Assembly: GCF_009696045.1 (NCBI RefSeq) | Contig: NZ_VUMT01000001.1 | Span: 62,001-126,000, forward strand | DNA length: 64,000 nucleotides | Origin: Velocimicrobium porci | GTDB lineage: Bacteria; Bacillota; Clostridia; Lachnospirales; Lachnospiraceae | Direction of reading: 5' to 3' | Shown here: piece by piece, positions 8,321 to 18,351 of the stretch | Numbering within the stretch: the stretch's first letter is position 1 | How the letters are laid out: each line of letters begins with the position of its first letter | The notes under the pieces: model-generated | Seen by the model: the letters and a program-made list of their open reading frames with translations, nothing else | Told to the model about the DNA's origin: nothing | Databases searched by the model: none | Made by a program: the position numbers and the translations under genes

Positions 8321-10474
8321 TTATATTTCATACCAAATTATTTCATTTGCTTTCATTTCCACCTGAAAACTACTTCCGTCACCACGATAAATCGTTGATT
8401 CTTGCGGTTCATATGTATTATTTACAACACAATATTTCCCATTTTTTACATAAGCATGTACTTCAATATTATAATTTGTGCTAAACCATTTATGCAAATT
8501 ATCTTCATCATTAGAAGCCCATATCACCGCTCTGTAAAAAATTCTGCTATTTTCAAAGCTATATGGAAGTCCACTTATATATACGCACCGTCCTTTTCCA
8601 AATTCATGGACAGCCAGCTGAACTTCTTTATTAATTTGTTTTACAACCGTAGTTCCATCCAAGGCATAAATATTTTTCTTTCCTTCTCCAAAATTAATTT
8701 CACCTTTACAGTCTTCTATTATAAAATGTTCATGCTCATCCCAGTTATATTTATCCTTATTTAAATTAAATCCATTTTCTTTTTCAACCCCTAGGACATT
8801 AGCAAGCTGAAAAAATCGACCTTCCCATTGATAAGCTGTTGGTTCCCCAACACCAATAAATCCTCCTCCCTCATAGATAAAACGCTTTATGGCTGTAACA
8901 ATTTGTTCATCAATCCAATTTTCACCACCACTGTAAGCTGTATTCGCATCGCCGACATTTACAATAACATCTATATCATCTAAAATATGTTCTTTTTCTT
9001 TTATATCATCAAAACTAATAAATTGTACATCAAATGGTGCACCACTCAATGCCTCAATAATTCCTGCATAAGAATAATTTTGTTTATAATACAGTGCATG
9101 ATGTACCATATGGTTTCCCCATGCCCGCATTTTTCCCCAGCAATTCAAAACTGCTACCTTCTTTACGCAATAAGGTGTTGTATCTTTCATATTTTCATAT
9201 AGTAATCGAAATTCATCACATACCGATTCCACATAATCAATAAATTCAGGAAACTGCAATGCTAATTTTAAATATCCACCATAACCGATTCGGTCAATTG
9301 GCTTTCTAAGGATTGCTCTTCTTGCCGTTACCCAGTTCTCTTTTGCCTCTTTTACTGGATTTCCTGTTTCATGAAAAGTATCTGGGAAAAAGTATGGTAA
9401 AAATCTTCCCTCTGTATATTTTACGCCCGGAATATCACTGATTAAACGCAATGTCGAACCATTACCAACACTTCCGACAACTGCATCCAAACCAATTTCC
9501 TGAAACTCTTCCATAAATGGCTCTGTTCCAATCCAATGATCGCCAAGAAACATCATCGCTTCTCTTCCATATTCATGAGTTATATCAACCATTTCCTTCG
9601 CAAGCTTAGCAACTTCTCTTCTCTGAAATGCTTGAAAATCTTTAAATTCTTTTGACGGAATCCGATAAGTATTGTTCATGTATCCCTGATCAATAATATA
9701 TTCCGGTCGGAACTTATATCCTACTTCTTTTTCAAATTGTTCTAGTATATAAGGACTGACTGATGCCGAATAACCATACCAGTCCACATATTTTTCTCTT
9801 GCCAATTCATCAAAAATTAAAGTAAACTGGTGAAAAAATGTCGTATAACGTACTACATTAACATGCGGATTCTCTTCTAAAAATTTACGAAGTCTTTTCA
9901 TAGAAAATTCATGCGTTTTTGGCTGGCGGACATCAAAAGTAATTTGGTGCTCTACATCCTTCCAGCCATTTGTTACTGCATTATACATATGAACAGGATC
10001 CCACATAATATATGCTAAAAAACTAACCGTATAATCATGAAATAAAGTTGTGTTATGAATGGTTACATTGCCGGATTCCTTACAATATTCCCAGTCATCT
10101 GTACAAACAATTTCTCCAGTCGTACGGTCAATTACTTCCCACCATCTTTTCATATCATCTCTCTCATTTACTTTTAACATATCCGGATATAAATGATCCA
10201 TTAAATGAATAGATAATTCATTTGCATCTGCATTATAAAAATTAGTCATAATATACATTTGTTGAATCTCGTCGGGATTTTCTTTGGCCCATTCGTTATC
10301 TTTTCTAGTTGTATAATAAGTCGAATACACCTTTGCATCTATATTTTTTAATTCTTTCGGATAGTCCGTTCCATCACAATCCCGAATTGCATCTGCTCCC
10401 CAACGCTCTGCCAGTTCAATTGTTTCTTTTACCACATCAACATCTGTTGGTATCGTAACTCTTCCACGACTCAT
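8321..10474 (-). CDS. 1,3-beta-galactosyl-N-acetylhexosamine phosphorylase (GH112)
   Basis: Cytoplasmic enzyme of 717 aa, the usual length for family GH112, that phosphorolyses galacto-N-biose or lacto-N-biose to galactose 1-phosphate and GalNAc or GlcNAc. The TIM-barrel N-terminal part shows RWGADAIRDCDGTDYP near residue 28 and WYGYSASVSP near 230; a Rossmann-like trimerisation domain follows (VAVLNCWGKMRAWG near 445) and a C-terminal beta domain. RBS AAGGAGG lies 6 bases before ATG. It heads the operon with the importer. GH112 also includes galactosyl-rhamnose phosphorylases; the neighbouring hexosamine kinase argues for the hexosamine substrates. Confidence 0.9.
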   Translation of the reverse strand: MSRGRVTIPTDVDVVKETIELAERWGADAIRDCDGTDYPKELKNIDAKVYSTYYTTRKDNEWAKENPDEIQQMYIMTNFYNADANELSIHLMDHLYPDMLKVNERDDMKRWWEVIDRTTGEIVCTDDWEYCKESGNVTIHNTTLFHDYTVSFLAYIMWDPVHMYNAVTNGWKDVEHQITFDVRQPKTHEFSMKRLRKFLEENPHVNVVRYTTFFHQFTLIFDELAREKYVDWYGYSASVSPYILEQFEKEVGYKFRPEYIIDQGYMNNTYRIPSKEFKDFQAFQRREVAKLAKEMVDITHEYGREAMMFLGDHWIGTEPFMEEFQEIGLDAVVGSVGNGSTLRLISDIPGVKYTEGRFLPYFFPDTFHETGNPVKEAKENWVTARRAILRKPIDRIGYGGYLKLALQFPEFIDYVESVCDEFRLLYENMKDTTPYCVKKVAVLNCWGKMRAWGNHMVHHALYYKQNYSYAGIIEALSGAPFDVQFISFDDIKEKEHILDDIDVIVNVGDANTAYSGGENWIDEQIVTAIKRFIYEGGGFIGVGEPTAYQWEGRFFQLANVLGVEKENGFNLNKDKYNWDEHEHFIIEDCKGEINFGEGKKNIYALDGTTVVKQINKEVQLAVHEFGKGRCVYISGLPYSFENSRIFYRAVIWASNDEDNLHKWFSTNYNIEVHAYVKNGKYCVVNNTYEPQESTIYRGDGSSFQVEMKANEIIWYEI

Positions 10475-10800
10475 AACCTGCCTCCTTATTCTAACAAAAC
10501 AAAAGCATCTAAAATTCCAAATATTACTTTGGCATTTTTACTACTTTTTTTATCCAAAGTTTATTTTATTTGTACCTTTTGCCTAATTATATATTTTCCC
10601 CAATCTTTATTTCAACTATTTTATTGCCTAATACGTTATATATCTTGTTTTGTATTGTCCAAACCAGACATGTTGTATAATACACACAAAATTATCATCA
10701 ATAAATTGTTACAAATGTTGCTTTACTTTAAAAATAATGTTATGATTCTTTACAGAATGTGACTCTATAACTTCATTTATTAGAAAAGGACAAGACAAAA
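10475..10800. promoter_or_regulatory. Divergent intergenic region between the GH112 operon and an AraC gene
   Basis: 326 AT-rich bases without a gene. A perfect TATAAT (10676-10681) faces the AraC gene; the best -35 match at 17 bases is weak (TATTGT), as expected for an activator-dependent or weak promoter. The region should also hold the GH112 operon promoter on the minus strand and AraC binding sites, but I see no convincing operator. Confidence 0.45.
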
Positions 10801-11640
10801 ATGGCCCATGTACAATATTCAATAACAAATATTTATAATCAATCTCCGATTGAGCGCCTTTTATACATTTCTTCTGCTTCCTATGGGAAGGATTGGATTA
10901 GTATGCTTCATTCTCATAGCTTTACAGAATTATTTTATGTTATTGACGGAAACGGATACTTCTGTACAGAAAACGAGGAAATCTCTATCCAAAAAGATTC
11001 ACTTATCATTATTAACCCAAATGTAAAGCATACTGAAAAATCTTCAACAGAAAAAGCATTGACATATATTGTTTTAGGAATTGATAACTTACGATTTGAA
11101 TTTAAAAATCCAACATCAACAAGCTTTCAATCCTATAACTTTGAAGAATATAGAAATGAAATTTTACCTATTTTACAGACAATGCTCTCCGAGGTAAAAC
11201 AAAAAAAGAAAAATTATGAGCAAATCTGCCAACATTATTTTATGGTTTTTTTATTAAAAATGCTGCGTATTACCGAAGAAGAATTCTCTTTTTCTTCTTC
11301 TAAAGATGTTCCAACAGAATGTGAAGCAATAAAAGAATACATTGACACACATTATCAGGAAACCATTACTTTGGATACACTAACGAATGTTTCACACCTG
11401 AATAAATTTTATTTAACTCACATATTCTCCAAAGCATATGGAATTTCACCAATTAATTATTTATTAGAACGAAGAATTTTACATAGTAAAGAACTACTAA
11501 AAAATTCAGACTTTAGTATTACACAAATTGCTCATGTAACCGGATTTTCTTCTTCGAATTATTTTTCACAATCCTTCAAAAAATATACTGGCACAACTCC
11601 GAAAGGTTATCGGCAGAAATATAATATTAAAAGAAAATAG
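10801..11640 (+). CDS. AraC-family transcriptional regulator of the glycan operon
   Basis: 279 aa. An N-terminal cupin-like ligand domain (about 20-100, with MLHSHSFTELFYVIDG and the NPNVKHTEK strand) is followed by a C-terminal pair of helix-turn-helix motifs (about 175-275) that include LDTLTNVSHLNKFYLTHIF and ITQIAHVTGFSSSNYFSQSF, ending FKKYTGTTPKGYRQKY as in typical AraC/XylS proteins. It is divergently transcribed from the GH112-transporter operon across a 326-base gap, the usual arrangement for a local activator. The effector is probably a sugar such as galacto-N-biose or its breakdown product (inference). Confidence 0.88.
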   Translation: MAHVQYSITNIYNQSPIERLLYISSASYGKDWISMLHSHSFTELFYVIDGNGYFCTENEEISIQKDSLIIINPNVKHTEKSSTEKALTYIVLGIDNLRFEFKNPTSTSFQSYNFEEYRNEILPILQTMLSEVKQKKKNYEQICQHYFMVFLLKMLRITEEEFSFSSSKDVPTECEAIKEYIDTHYQETITLDTLTNVSHLNKFYLTHIFSKAYGISPINYLLERRILHSKELLKNSDFSITQIAHVTGFSSSNYFSQSFKKYTGTTPKGYRQKYNIKRK

Positions 11641-11647
11641 CCAAAAA

Positions 11648-11689
11648 ACTTGCTGTAAAATAATGAAAATCCACCATTTTGCAGCAAGT
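11648..11689. terminator. Bidirectional terminator between AraC and hexosamine kinase genes
   Basis: Arms 11648-11661 and 11676-11689 pair over 14 bases with one G-U. On the minus strand the stem is followed by six T (11641-11648 region), a good intrinsic terminator for the kinase operon; on the plus strand it is followed only by CTTTAAT, a weaker one for the AraC gene. Confidence 0.8.
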
Positions 11690-11717
11690 CTTTAATAAAA
11701 GACAATTGATTTCTACC

Positions 11718-12830
11718 CTATTTTTGATATTCAGTTACAATACTCTGTAACACTTCCCACTTTTCTTCCATGTCCTGTACTAACTTAAATTGTGTTCTAC
11801 AACGATCTAAGTTCTGATTTTCTCTATGAATTTTAAAGTAGACATCTCCTTCCAAATAATCCGTTAAAAACCTCATACCACATTCAAAGGTCATAACCTT
11901 TGCTCCCATCGGAAGCATTTCAATCTCTTTTTCTGTAAGACTCCCTGCACATCCTTCGATGAAACCTTTTACATACAAGCGAAACAATTCCACATCACAC
12001 GATATTTTACTAAGGTCTGTTTCATCTTCCGCCCCTGTACTGGCTCCAAACCGAATGGAGTCCCCAAAGTCATTAATAGCTAGTCCGGGCATTACTGTAT
12101 CTAAATCAATAATGCAAATGCCCTTTCTCGTTTTTTTATCAATCATAATATTATTCAATTTTGTATCATTGTGAGTAACACGAACTGGCAATTCTCCATT
12201 TTCTAACATATCTCCTAATACACATGCCGTCTTTTGATGTTTTAAAACAAAGTCAATTTCTTCCGAAACCAACTTAACCCGTTTCATTTTATCTTCTTTA
12301 ACTGCCTTTTTAAAAGCCTCAAAACGTTTTTTTGTATCATGAAATCCCTCAATCGTTTCATGCAATGTTTCCGCCGGGAAATCAGCTAAAAGTCTTTGAA
12401 ATTTCCCAAATGCAACTGCACTTTCATAAAAATCCTCTGGTTTTTCTACAGAATCATAACTAATCGCATCTTCAATAAATTTATATACCCTCCAAGAATT
12501 CCCATTTTCATCAATATAAAAACTTTTATCATTTACAGAAGGAATTAAATTCAACGTCTCCCGTTCCGGGTTTCCTCCGTAATCTTCTATTTTTTTTCTT
12601 AAATGTGCTGTCACACGCTCAATATTCTCCATCAATTCTTCTGGCTTTTTAAAAATATGATGGTTCATCTTCTGCAAAATATAACGTTTTTCCATCCCAT
12701 TTTGGTTCATTCTAAACTGATAAGTGTCATTGATATGCCCACTTCCATAAGGATACATCTCTATTAAACTTCCATCTACCTTAAAATTTTTTATTACTTC
12801 CTGATTCATTTTTTCCCATCTTTCATCCAT
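11718..12830 (-). CDS. nahK: N-acetylhexosamine 1-kinase
   Basis: 370 aa aminoglycoside-phosphotransferase-fold kinase that phosphorylates GlcNAc or GalNAc at C1 after GH112 phosphorolysis. N-terminal YGSGHINDTYQF near residue 28 is the nucleotide loop; the catalytic and metal motifs VTHNDTKLNNIM (near 215) and CIIDLDTVMPG (near 240) match NahK/LnpB. The start is uncertain: ATG 12828-12830 gives MDERWEK, while an in-frame ATG seven codons later (MNQEV) has a similarly modest ribosome site. It follows the nucleotidyltransferase gene by 53 bases. Together they complete the hexosamine branch of the Leloir-like pathway known from bifidobacteria. Confidence 0.87.
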   Translation of the reverse strand: MDERWEKMNQEVIKNFKVDGSLIEMYPYGSGHINDTYQFRMNQNGMEKRYILQKMNHHIFKKPEELMENIERVTAHLRKKIEDYGGNPERETLNLIPSVNDKSFYIDENGNSWRVYKFIEDAISYDSVEKPEDFYESAVAFGKFQRLLADFPAETLHETIEGFHDTKKRFEAFKKAVKEDKMKRVKLVSEEIDFVLKHQKTACVLGDMLENGELPVRVTHNDTKLNNIMIDKKTRKGICIIDLDTVMPGLAINDFGDSIRFGASTGAEDETDLSKISCDVELFRLYVKGFIEGCAGSLTEKEIEMLPMGAKVMTFECGMRFLTDYLEGDVYFKIHRENQNLDRCRTQFKLVQDMEEKWEVLQSIVTEYQK

Positions 12831-12883
12831 ATATTTTCTTAACCCACTTTTTTATACCTTTAAATCTTCTTTCCACTCATTTG

Positions 12884-13819
12884 CTATTCTCCCCACAAAC
12901 GCTTTGGATACAGCCCTGATACTTTCAAACCTTTAATCGCCTCTACAACCTGTTCCTTATCTTCCCGATATGTTACTCCATACCACCGGTCAAACGATTT
13001 CATAACTTCAACCGTAGCAATCTGTTCCTTTAGTAATTTATCAACGACAGAAGGTAAAAAATATTCACATTTTAAAGGATTTTTTTGAAAATTTTCTTCT
13101 AAAAATGGTACAAACTGCTTTTCCAATTCACTCAAAATACTCTCTCCAAATCCCCACAGATTCATCGACACTGTACTTTCCTTTGAAAGCAGAGTATAAC
13201 TTTTCCCTTCATCTTCCGTATATGCCACTTCATCCCCTATTATCTCAATTCTCGTACGTTCATTAATATTCTGTAAATACCCATCCTCACTGACTTCACA
13301 TATTCCCCTTGCAACATGGCCATGTTCTGTCAATGTATTTTCTAAAACATAGCCAACCATAGCATAATGATATTTATCATCATCCTGTTGTCTGCACAAA
13401 AAATCATACATCATTTTATAAGCATGCTTTCCATAATAGTCATCTGCATTAATAACAGCAAATGGACCATGAATCACATCTTTACAGCAAAGAATTGCAT
13501 GTCCTGTTCCATAAGGCTTTTTTCTGCCAGCTGGTACATGAAACCCCTCCGGTAATACATCCAATTCCTGATACGCATAGTTAACCTTTATTATTTTTTC
13601 CATCCGATTCCCAATACATTCCCGAAACTCCCTTTCATCTTCCCGTTTAATGATAAATACAAGCTCATCAAACCCTGCTTCAATTGCATCATAAATTGAA
13701 AAATCAATGATAATATGTCCTTCCTCATCAATTGGATCAATCTGTTTTAAGCCACCATAACGGCTTCCCATTCCTGCAGCCATAATCACTAACACCGGTT
13801 TCTTCATCATTCTACCCAT
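12884..13819 (-). CDS. Sugar-1-phosphate nucleotidyltransferase (hexosamine/galactose branch)
   Basis: 311 aa NTP-transferase fold protein. The pyrophosphorylase signature VIMAAGMGSRYGGLKQ is near residue 11, and the Mg-binding NADDYYG near 121. It probably turns hexosamine- or hexose-1-phosphate plus UTP into the UDP-sugar for use or recycling, given its operon with the hexosamine kinase. Members of this family are often annotated simply as nucleotidyltransferases beside NahK in Clostridia. The exact sugar cannot be read from sequence. Translation may start at ATG 13817-13819 (MGRMM) or at the fourth or fifth codon; none has a strong ribosome site. The operon is divergent from an AraC gene. 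Confidence 0.8.
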   Translation of the reverse strand: MGRMMKKPVLVIMAAGMGSRYGGLKQIDPIDEEGHIIIDFSIYDAIEAGFDELVFIIKREDEREFRECIGNRMEKIIKVNYAYQELDVLPEGFHVPAGRKKPYGTGHAILCCKDVIHGPFAVINADDYYGKHAYKMMYDFLCRQQDDDKYHYAMVGYVLENTLTEHGHVARGICEVSEDGYLQNINERTRIEIIGDEVAYTEDEGKSYTLLSKESTVSMNLWGFGESILSELEKQFVPFLEENFQKNPLKCEYFLPSVVDKLLKEQIATVEVMKSFDRWYGVTYREDKEQVVEAIKGLKVSGLYPKRLWGE

Positions 13820-14024
13820 GCCCTACTGCCCCAATATCAAAAATTAAACAAAGGACAGCTGCATTTTTCCTTTCCTTTTCGTTCTATTCGAACAATACGA
13901 TTATAATTTCATTATATCTTCTTTTTCATAAAAGTCTTTGTACATTTTCATGGTATCTTTGCACATTTGTATACTTTTATGTTATGATAAAAAAACAATA
14001 TGATTTGTACAGGAGGGAAAAAAG

Positions 14025-14927
14025 ATGGCATATGAAAGCGTTCTTCTCAATAAAGTTATTGACATCAATAAAATTGTGACAATTCACTACTTCGAATACA
14101 TGAGTAATTTTAGTTTTTATGGAGAATCTCATGATTTTTGGGAATTCCTATACGTTGACAAAGGTGAAATAAATGTTACTGCCGACAAAAGCACCTATAC
14201 TTTAAAAAAAGACGAAATAATCTTCCATGAACCAAACGAATTTCATAACGTAAAAGCAAACGGACATATTGCGCCAAACTTAGTTGTTATTTCCTTCGAA
14301 TGTACTTCAAAAGCAATGGATTTTTTTAAAAAGAAACGATTTAAAATTACCGAAAACGAACGAAATTTTTTAGCAAATATTATATTAGAGGCAAAAAATT
14401 CATTTATGCCTCCATTTGACAACCCATATGTTGAACACTTAACTAGAAACAATGCTTCCATCTTCGGAAGCGAACAGCTCATCAAAATGAACCTTGAAGC
14501 CTTTTTAATCTATCTAATACGACGTGAAAAAGAAAAAAAGATAGTACCAGAACCAGCACTACAGTTAAAGAAAAAAAGCAATTTAGAACTATATAAACAA
14601 ATTAACCTCTATCTAAATAAAAACTTATCCTGTCACTTATCAATTGACCAGATTGCAAAAGACAATTTAATAAGCCGTTCTCAATTACAAAAAATATTTC
14701 AAGAACAGACACAGGAAGGTGTAATTGAACATTTTTCTAAAATGAAAATAGACACCGCAAAACAATTAATCCGAAATAATATTTACAATTTCACAGAAAT
14801 TGCAAATCAATTGGGTTATTCCTCTGTCCATTACTTCTCTCGTCAATTTAAAAAAATAACTGGCATGTCACCTTCCGAATATTCAGCCTCCGTAAAAGGA
14901 CTGTCAGAACATCCTTCTCCAAAATAG
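14025..14927 (+). CDS. AraC-family transcriptional regulator
   Basis: 300 aa with an N-terminal cupin domain (ESHDFWEFLYVDKGEINV near residue 35, then FHEPNEFHNVK) and a C-terminal AraC DNA-binding domain (SIDQIAKDNLISRSQLQKIF, then FTEIANQLGYSSVHYFSRQF and FKKITGMSPSEY). RBS AGGAGGG lies 7 bases before ATG. It is divergent from the nucleotidyltransferase-kinase operon with a 205-base gap, so the two halves of the locus each have their own AraC protein. The two regulators are not close copies of each other. A target in the adjacent operon is inferred from position. Confidence 0.86.
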   Translation: MAYESVLLNKVIDINKIVTIHYFEYMSNFSFYGESHDFWEFLYVDKGEINVTADKSTYTLKKDEIIFHEPNEFHNVKANGHIAPNLVVISFECTSKAMDFFKKKRFKITENERNFLANIILEAKNSFMPPFDNPYVEHLTRNNASIFGSEQLIKMNLEAFLIYLIRREKEKKIVPEPALQLKKKSNLELYKQINLYLNKNLSCHLSIDQIAKDNLISRSQLQKIFQEQTQEGVIEHFSKMKIDTAKQLIRNNIYNFTEIANQLGYSSVHYFSRQFKKITGMSPSEYSASVKGLSEHPSPK

Positions 14928-15005
14928 TAAAGGGGAGTAAAGGAAGGAGGGACTGTGACTGACTTTTTCCTGCCAGCCACAGCCCCTCTCTTGCGTATCT
15001 CGAAG

Positions 15006-15902
15006 TCATCCCATATCCCCTTTTCTGATAAGCGCCAATCCAATCGGATACGGTCCCGTATGTACTCCAATCGTAGCACCAATCTGAAAAATCGGAATTT
15101 CTTCAATATTAGAATAATCCTTCATTGATTCTAACAGTTCATCGCGAAACCTTACTGCTTCGTCATAATCATATCCATATCCAACACAAATACTATAATG
15201 ATCAGGACTGTCCTTTATTTTATCAAAATGCTGTTTTGCCTGCTCAATTACTTTCTTTTTTGACTTTTCGCGGCTTCTCGTAATACCAAATGGGAAAATT
15301 TCTCCTTCTTTCAATTCAATCAGCGGTTTGATTCCTAACGTGCTTCCGGCAAGTCCCATTAACTTTCCAATTCGACCGCCTGCTTTTAAATAATCAATTG
15401 AACCAATTGTAAAAAAGATACGTCCTGTTTCCTTAATCTGCTCCAGCCGTTCAATCGCTTGCTCATAAGGAACTCCTGCTTCTTTTAGCTTGACAGCTTC
15501 CAGAACAAATAATCCTTGTAGCACCGTATTGATTTGAGAGTCAATAACTGTAATTACTGCTTCCGGATACTCTTCCAATACTGCTTCTTTCGCGTTGCAG
15601 GCAGAATTATAAGAACCACTGAATTTTGTCGTAATACAAATACATAAAACGGCTTTCCCTTGTTTTACAATTTCCGTAAAGATTGAAATATAATCACCCA
15701 CCGATGGAAGGGAAGATTTTGGAAATATATTCTTTTTATCAACCATTTGTTGATAAAATTCCCGTACCCCAATCTCTTCCATCTCTTTCTTATAATTCAT
15801 TCCATCAAATGTTACATAAAACGGAACTACTTTTATCCCTTTTTCTTTTGTTACATCTGGTGCTAAATCACATGAACCATCACTTACAATTTCATATTCC
15901 AT
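15006..15902 (-). CDS. DegV family fatty-acid-binding protein
   Basis: About 298 aa. DegV proteins bind a fatty acid between two domains and (as FakB) hand it to the FakA kinase for phospholipid synthesis; many paralogs have no assigned role. Seen here: N-terminal EIVSDGSCDLAPDV, KFSGSYNSACNAKEAV near residue 95 and IGSIDYLKAGGRIGK near 165, all family hallmarks. The frame also has a GTG at 15912-15914 four codons earlier, but the ATG at 15900-15902 (MEYEIVSDG) gives the standard N-terminus and has GGTGA just ahead. Monocistronic; nearest neighbours are unrelated. Confidence 0.88.
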   Translation of the reverse strand: MEYEIVSDGSCDLAPDVTKEKGIKVVPFYVTFDGMNYKKEMEEIGVREFYQQMVDKKNIFPKSSLPSVGDYISIFTEIVKQGKAVLCICITTKFSGSYNSACNAKEAVLEEYPEAVITVIDSQINTVLQGLFVLEAVKLKEAGVPYEQAIERLEQIKETGRIFFTIGSIDYLKAGGRIGKLMGLAGSTLGIKPLIELKEGEIFPFGITRSREKSKKKVIEQAKQHFDKIKDSPDHYSICVGYGYDYDEAVRFRDELLESMKDYSNIEEIPIFQIGATIGVHTGPYPIGLALIRKGDMG

Positions 15903-16020
15903 CACATTCACCACTTCTTACCTAGTATTGATTACTACTTGTTTGTTATATAGTAAAATAACATATACTTCTCATTGTTGCAATAAACAATTCTTAAAAT
16001 TTTCTAAAACTTTCGTTATT

Positions 16021-18132
16021 TTACACTTCAAATAGCAAATCTGCATAAGTTGGAACTGGCCATTCCTCTTTTCCGACAAGCATTTCTAAATAATCAATTG
16101 CCGCACGAAGCTGTTCCATTATTGGGACAACAACATCTTTGAAAAATTCCGCCTGTTCTTTTCCGTTTGTTTTTTCGCCAGCCTTATTTGTATTAATCTT
16201 TAATTCTTCTAATTCTTTCTTGGCATCTGTTAATAAGTTTGAACACTTTTTCAAAAGTTCTTCCTGTACCGATGTATCTGCTTCTGCACATGCCATTTTT
16301 ACTTGATTAATTGATGTTGCAACTTTGGTTATAAAACTAATTACAGCCGGAATATACTGTTTGCTTACCATGTCAATCATTGTCTTTGCCTCAATATTAA
16401 TCGCTTTTGCATAGGCTTCATAATGAATCTCTGCTCTTGACTGTAACTCTGCCTTTGATAATACGTGATGTTTTTCAAAAATGGCAATTGTCTTCTCATC
16501 TGTCAAGGAAGGAATTGCATCAACCATTGTACGAATATTTGGAAGACCTCTCCGCTCTGCCTCCTCAATCCATGCATCAGAATAACCATTTCCATTGAAT
16601 ATAATTCTTTGATGCTCTGATAAAGTTTTCTTAATTAAGTCATGTACTGCAATATCAAAATCATCTGCTTTCTCTAATTCATCCGCCATATTCGACAATA
16701 CTTCAGCAACAATTGTATTTAACACTGTATTTGGTCCTGCAACTGACATAGAAGAAGCTACCATACGAAATTCAAATTTATTTCCTGTAAATGCAAATGG
16801 GGAAGTACGATTGCGATCAGTTGCATCTTTGTTTAAATCCGGTAACGTATGTACACCCGTTTTTAATCGTCCACCCTGTTTACTTGATTTTGCTTCTCCT
16901 GTTTCTACCAACTGCGATATAACATCTTCTAACTGCTCTCCCAAATAGATTGAAATAATTGCAGGAGGTGCTTCATTTGCCCCAAGACGATGGTCATTTC
17001 CCGGATTGGAAGCTGACATACGAAGCAATGGAGCATTTTCATCAACCGCCTGAATGACTGCTGCCAAAAATAATAAGAACTGTACATTTTCATGTGGTGT
17101 CTTACCCGGATCTAGTAAATTCTTTCCTGTATCGGTTACAAGTGACCAGTTATCATGTTTTCCTGAACCATTTACCCCGTCAAATGGTTTTTCATGAAGT
17201 AAACATTCTAAACCATGACGTTTTGCAACTTTTTTCATCAGCTCCATTATAAGCTGATTGTGGTCAGTCGCAATATTAGCAGTAGAAAAAATCGGTGCCA
17301 GCTCATGTTGTGCAGGTGCAACTTCATTATGCTGGGTTTTAGCTAATATACCAAGCTTCCAACACTCCTCGTTTAATTCTTTCATAAAGGAAGCAACCCG
17401 CTCTTTGATTGATCCAAAATAATGGTCATCTAACTCCTGTCCTTTTGGAGGCATTGCACCAAATAAAGTACGTCCGGTAAAAATTAAGTCTTCTCGTTTT
17501 AAATACTTTTCTCTGTCTACCAAAAAATATTCCTGTTCTGCGCCAACAGAACAAGATACCGTATCCACCTCATCATGACCGAATAATTTCAAAATTCTTA
17601 CAGCTTGGTCACTTACAGCTTCCATAGAACGAAGCAGTGGTGTTTTTTTATCCAAAGCTTCACCGGTATAAGCACAAAATGCTGTCGGAATACATAATGT
17701 AACTCCTGCCGCATCTTCCTTTAAAAAAGCCGGTGAAGTACAGTCCCATGCAGTATACCCCCTTGCCTCAAAAGTAGCACGCAGACCACCTGATGGGAAG
17801 GAAGAAGCATCTGGTTCACCCTTTACAAGCTCTTTTCCTGAGAATTCCATAATAACTCCGCCATCTCCTGTTGGAGCAATAAAGGAGTCATGCTTCTCTG
17901 CTGTTATCCCAGTCATAGGCTGGAACCAATGGGTGTAATGCGTTGCTCCACGTTCCAAAGCCCATTCTTTCATTGCATGAGCAACTGCACTGGCGATTTC
18001 CGGATCCAGTTCAACATCTTTTTCTATTGTTTCCTTTAACTTCTTATACACTGGCTTTGGTAAGTGTTCTTTCATTGCAGCATCATTAAATACATCCATT
18101 GCAAAAATTTCTTCAATTACACTCTGTTTCAT
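16021..18132 (-). CDS. glnN: Glutamine synthetase type III
   Basis: 703 aa ATP-dependent glutamine synthetase of the GSIII class, found in Bacteroides, cyanobacteria and many Clostridia, roughly 1.5 times as long as GSI. Class features seen: [19 protein letters not shown] near residue 115, [16 protein letters not shown] near 320, [20 protein letters not shown] near 370 and [18 protein letters not shown] near 440. The ATG at 18130-18132 ([10 protein letters not shown]) is chosen because GGAAGG lies 5-6 bases ahead; an upstream ATG at 18168 has no ribosome site. It makes glutamine from glutamate and ammonia. Confidence 0.94.
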   Translation of the reverse strand: MKQSVIEEIFAMDVFNDAAMKEHLPKPVYKKLKETIEKDVELDPEIASAVAHAMKEWALERGATHYTHWFQPMTGITAEKHDSFIAPTGDGGVIMEFSGKELVKGEPDASSFPSGGLRATFEARGYTAWDCTSPAFLKEDAAGVTLCIPTAFCAYTGEALDKKTPLLRSMEAVSDQAVRILKLFGHDEVDTVSCSVGAEQEYFLVDREKYLKREDLIFTGRTLFGAMPPKGQELDDHYFGSIKERVASFMKELNEECWKLGILAKTQHNEVAPAQHELAPIFSTANIATDHNQLIMELMKKVAKRHGLECLLHEKPFDGVNGSGKHDNWSLVTDTGKNLLDPGKTPHENVQFLLFLAAVIQAVDENAPLLRMSASNPGNDHRLGANEAPPAIISIYLGEQLEDVISQLVETGEAKSSKQGGRLKTGVHTLPDLNKDATDRNRTSPFAFTGNKFEFRMVASSMSVAGPNTVLNTIVAEVLSNMADELEKADDFDIAVHDLIKKTLSEHQRIIFNGNGYSDAWIEEAERRGLPNIRTMVDAIPSLTDEKTIAIFEKHHVLSKAELQSRAEIHYEAYAKAINIEAKTMIDMVSKQYIPAVISFITKVATSINQVKMACAEADTSVQEELLKKCSNLLTDAKKELEELKINTNKAGEKTNGKEQAEFFKDVVVPIMEQLRAAIDYLEMLVGKEEWPVPTYADLLFEV

Positions 18133-18238
18133 AATTACCTTCCTTCCGCTTATTCGTTGTCTTATCATAATTTCGCTTTTTCTAAAAAAATACTATGAAA
18201 TTATATCCTGTTGTATTCTCCTTAAAAAAAGAGAAAAA

Positions 18239-18264
18239 GGTGCCCTCAATTCCCTGAGAACACC
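18239..18264 (-). terminator. Terminator after the mechanosensitive channel gene
   Basis: Minus-strand hairpin GGTGTTCTC / GAGGGCACC (nine pairs, two of them G-U, eight-base loop) followed by TTTTTCTCTTTTTTT. It separates the channel gene from glnN. Confidence 0.8.
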
Positions 18265-18351
18265 CCATATAAAAATAAAATACCACTTTTTTGTTCAAAA
18301 GGCAAAGACTTTTTTAATATTTTTCAAATTGCTCAGACAACCATCTCTTTT

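Noticed and set aside
14940-14990. Stem (GGACTGTG/CACAGCCCC) between AraC and DegV genes as a terminator
   Set aside because: Pairing exists but no T run follows on either strand; left out of the feature list.
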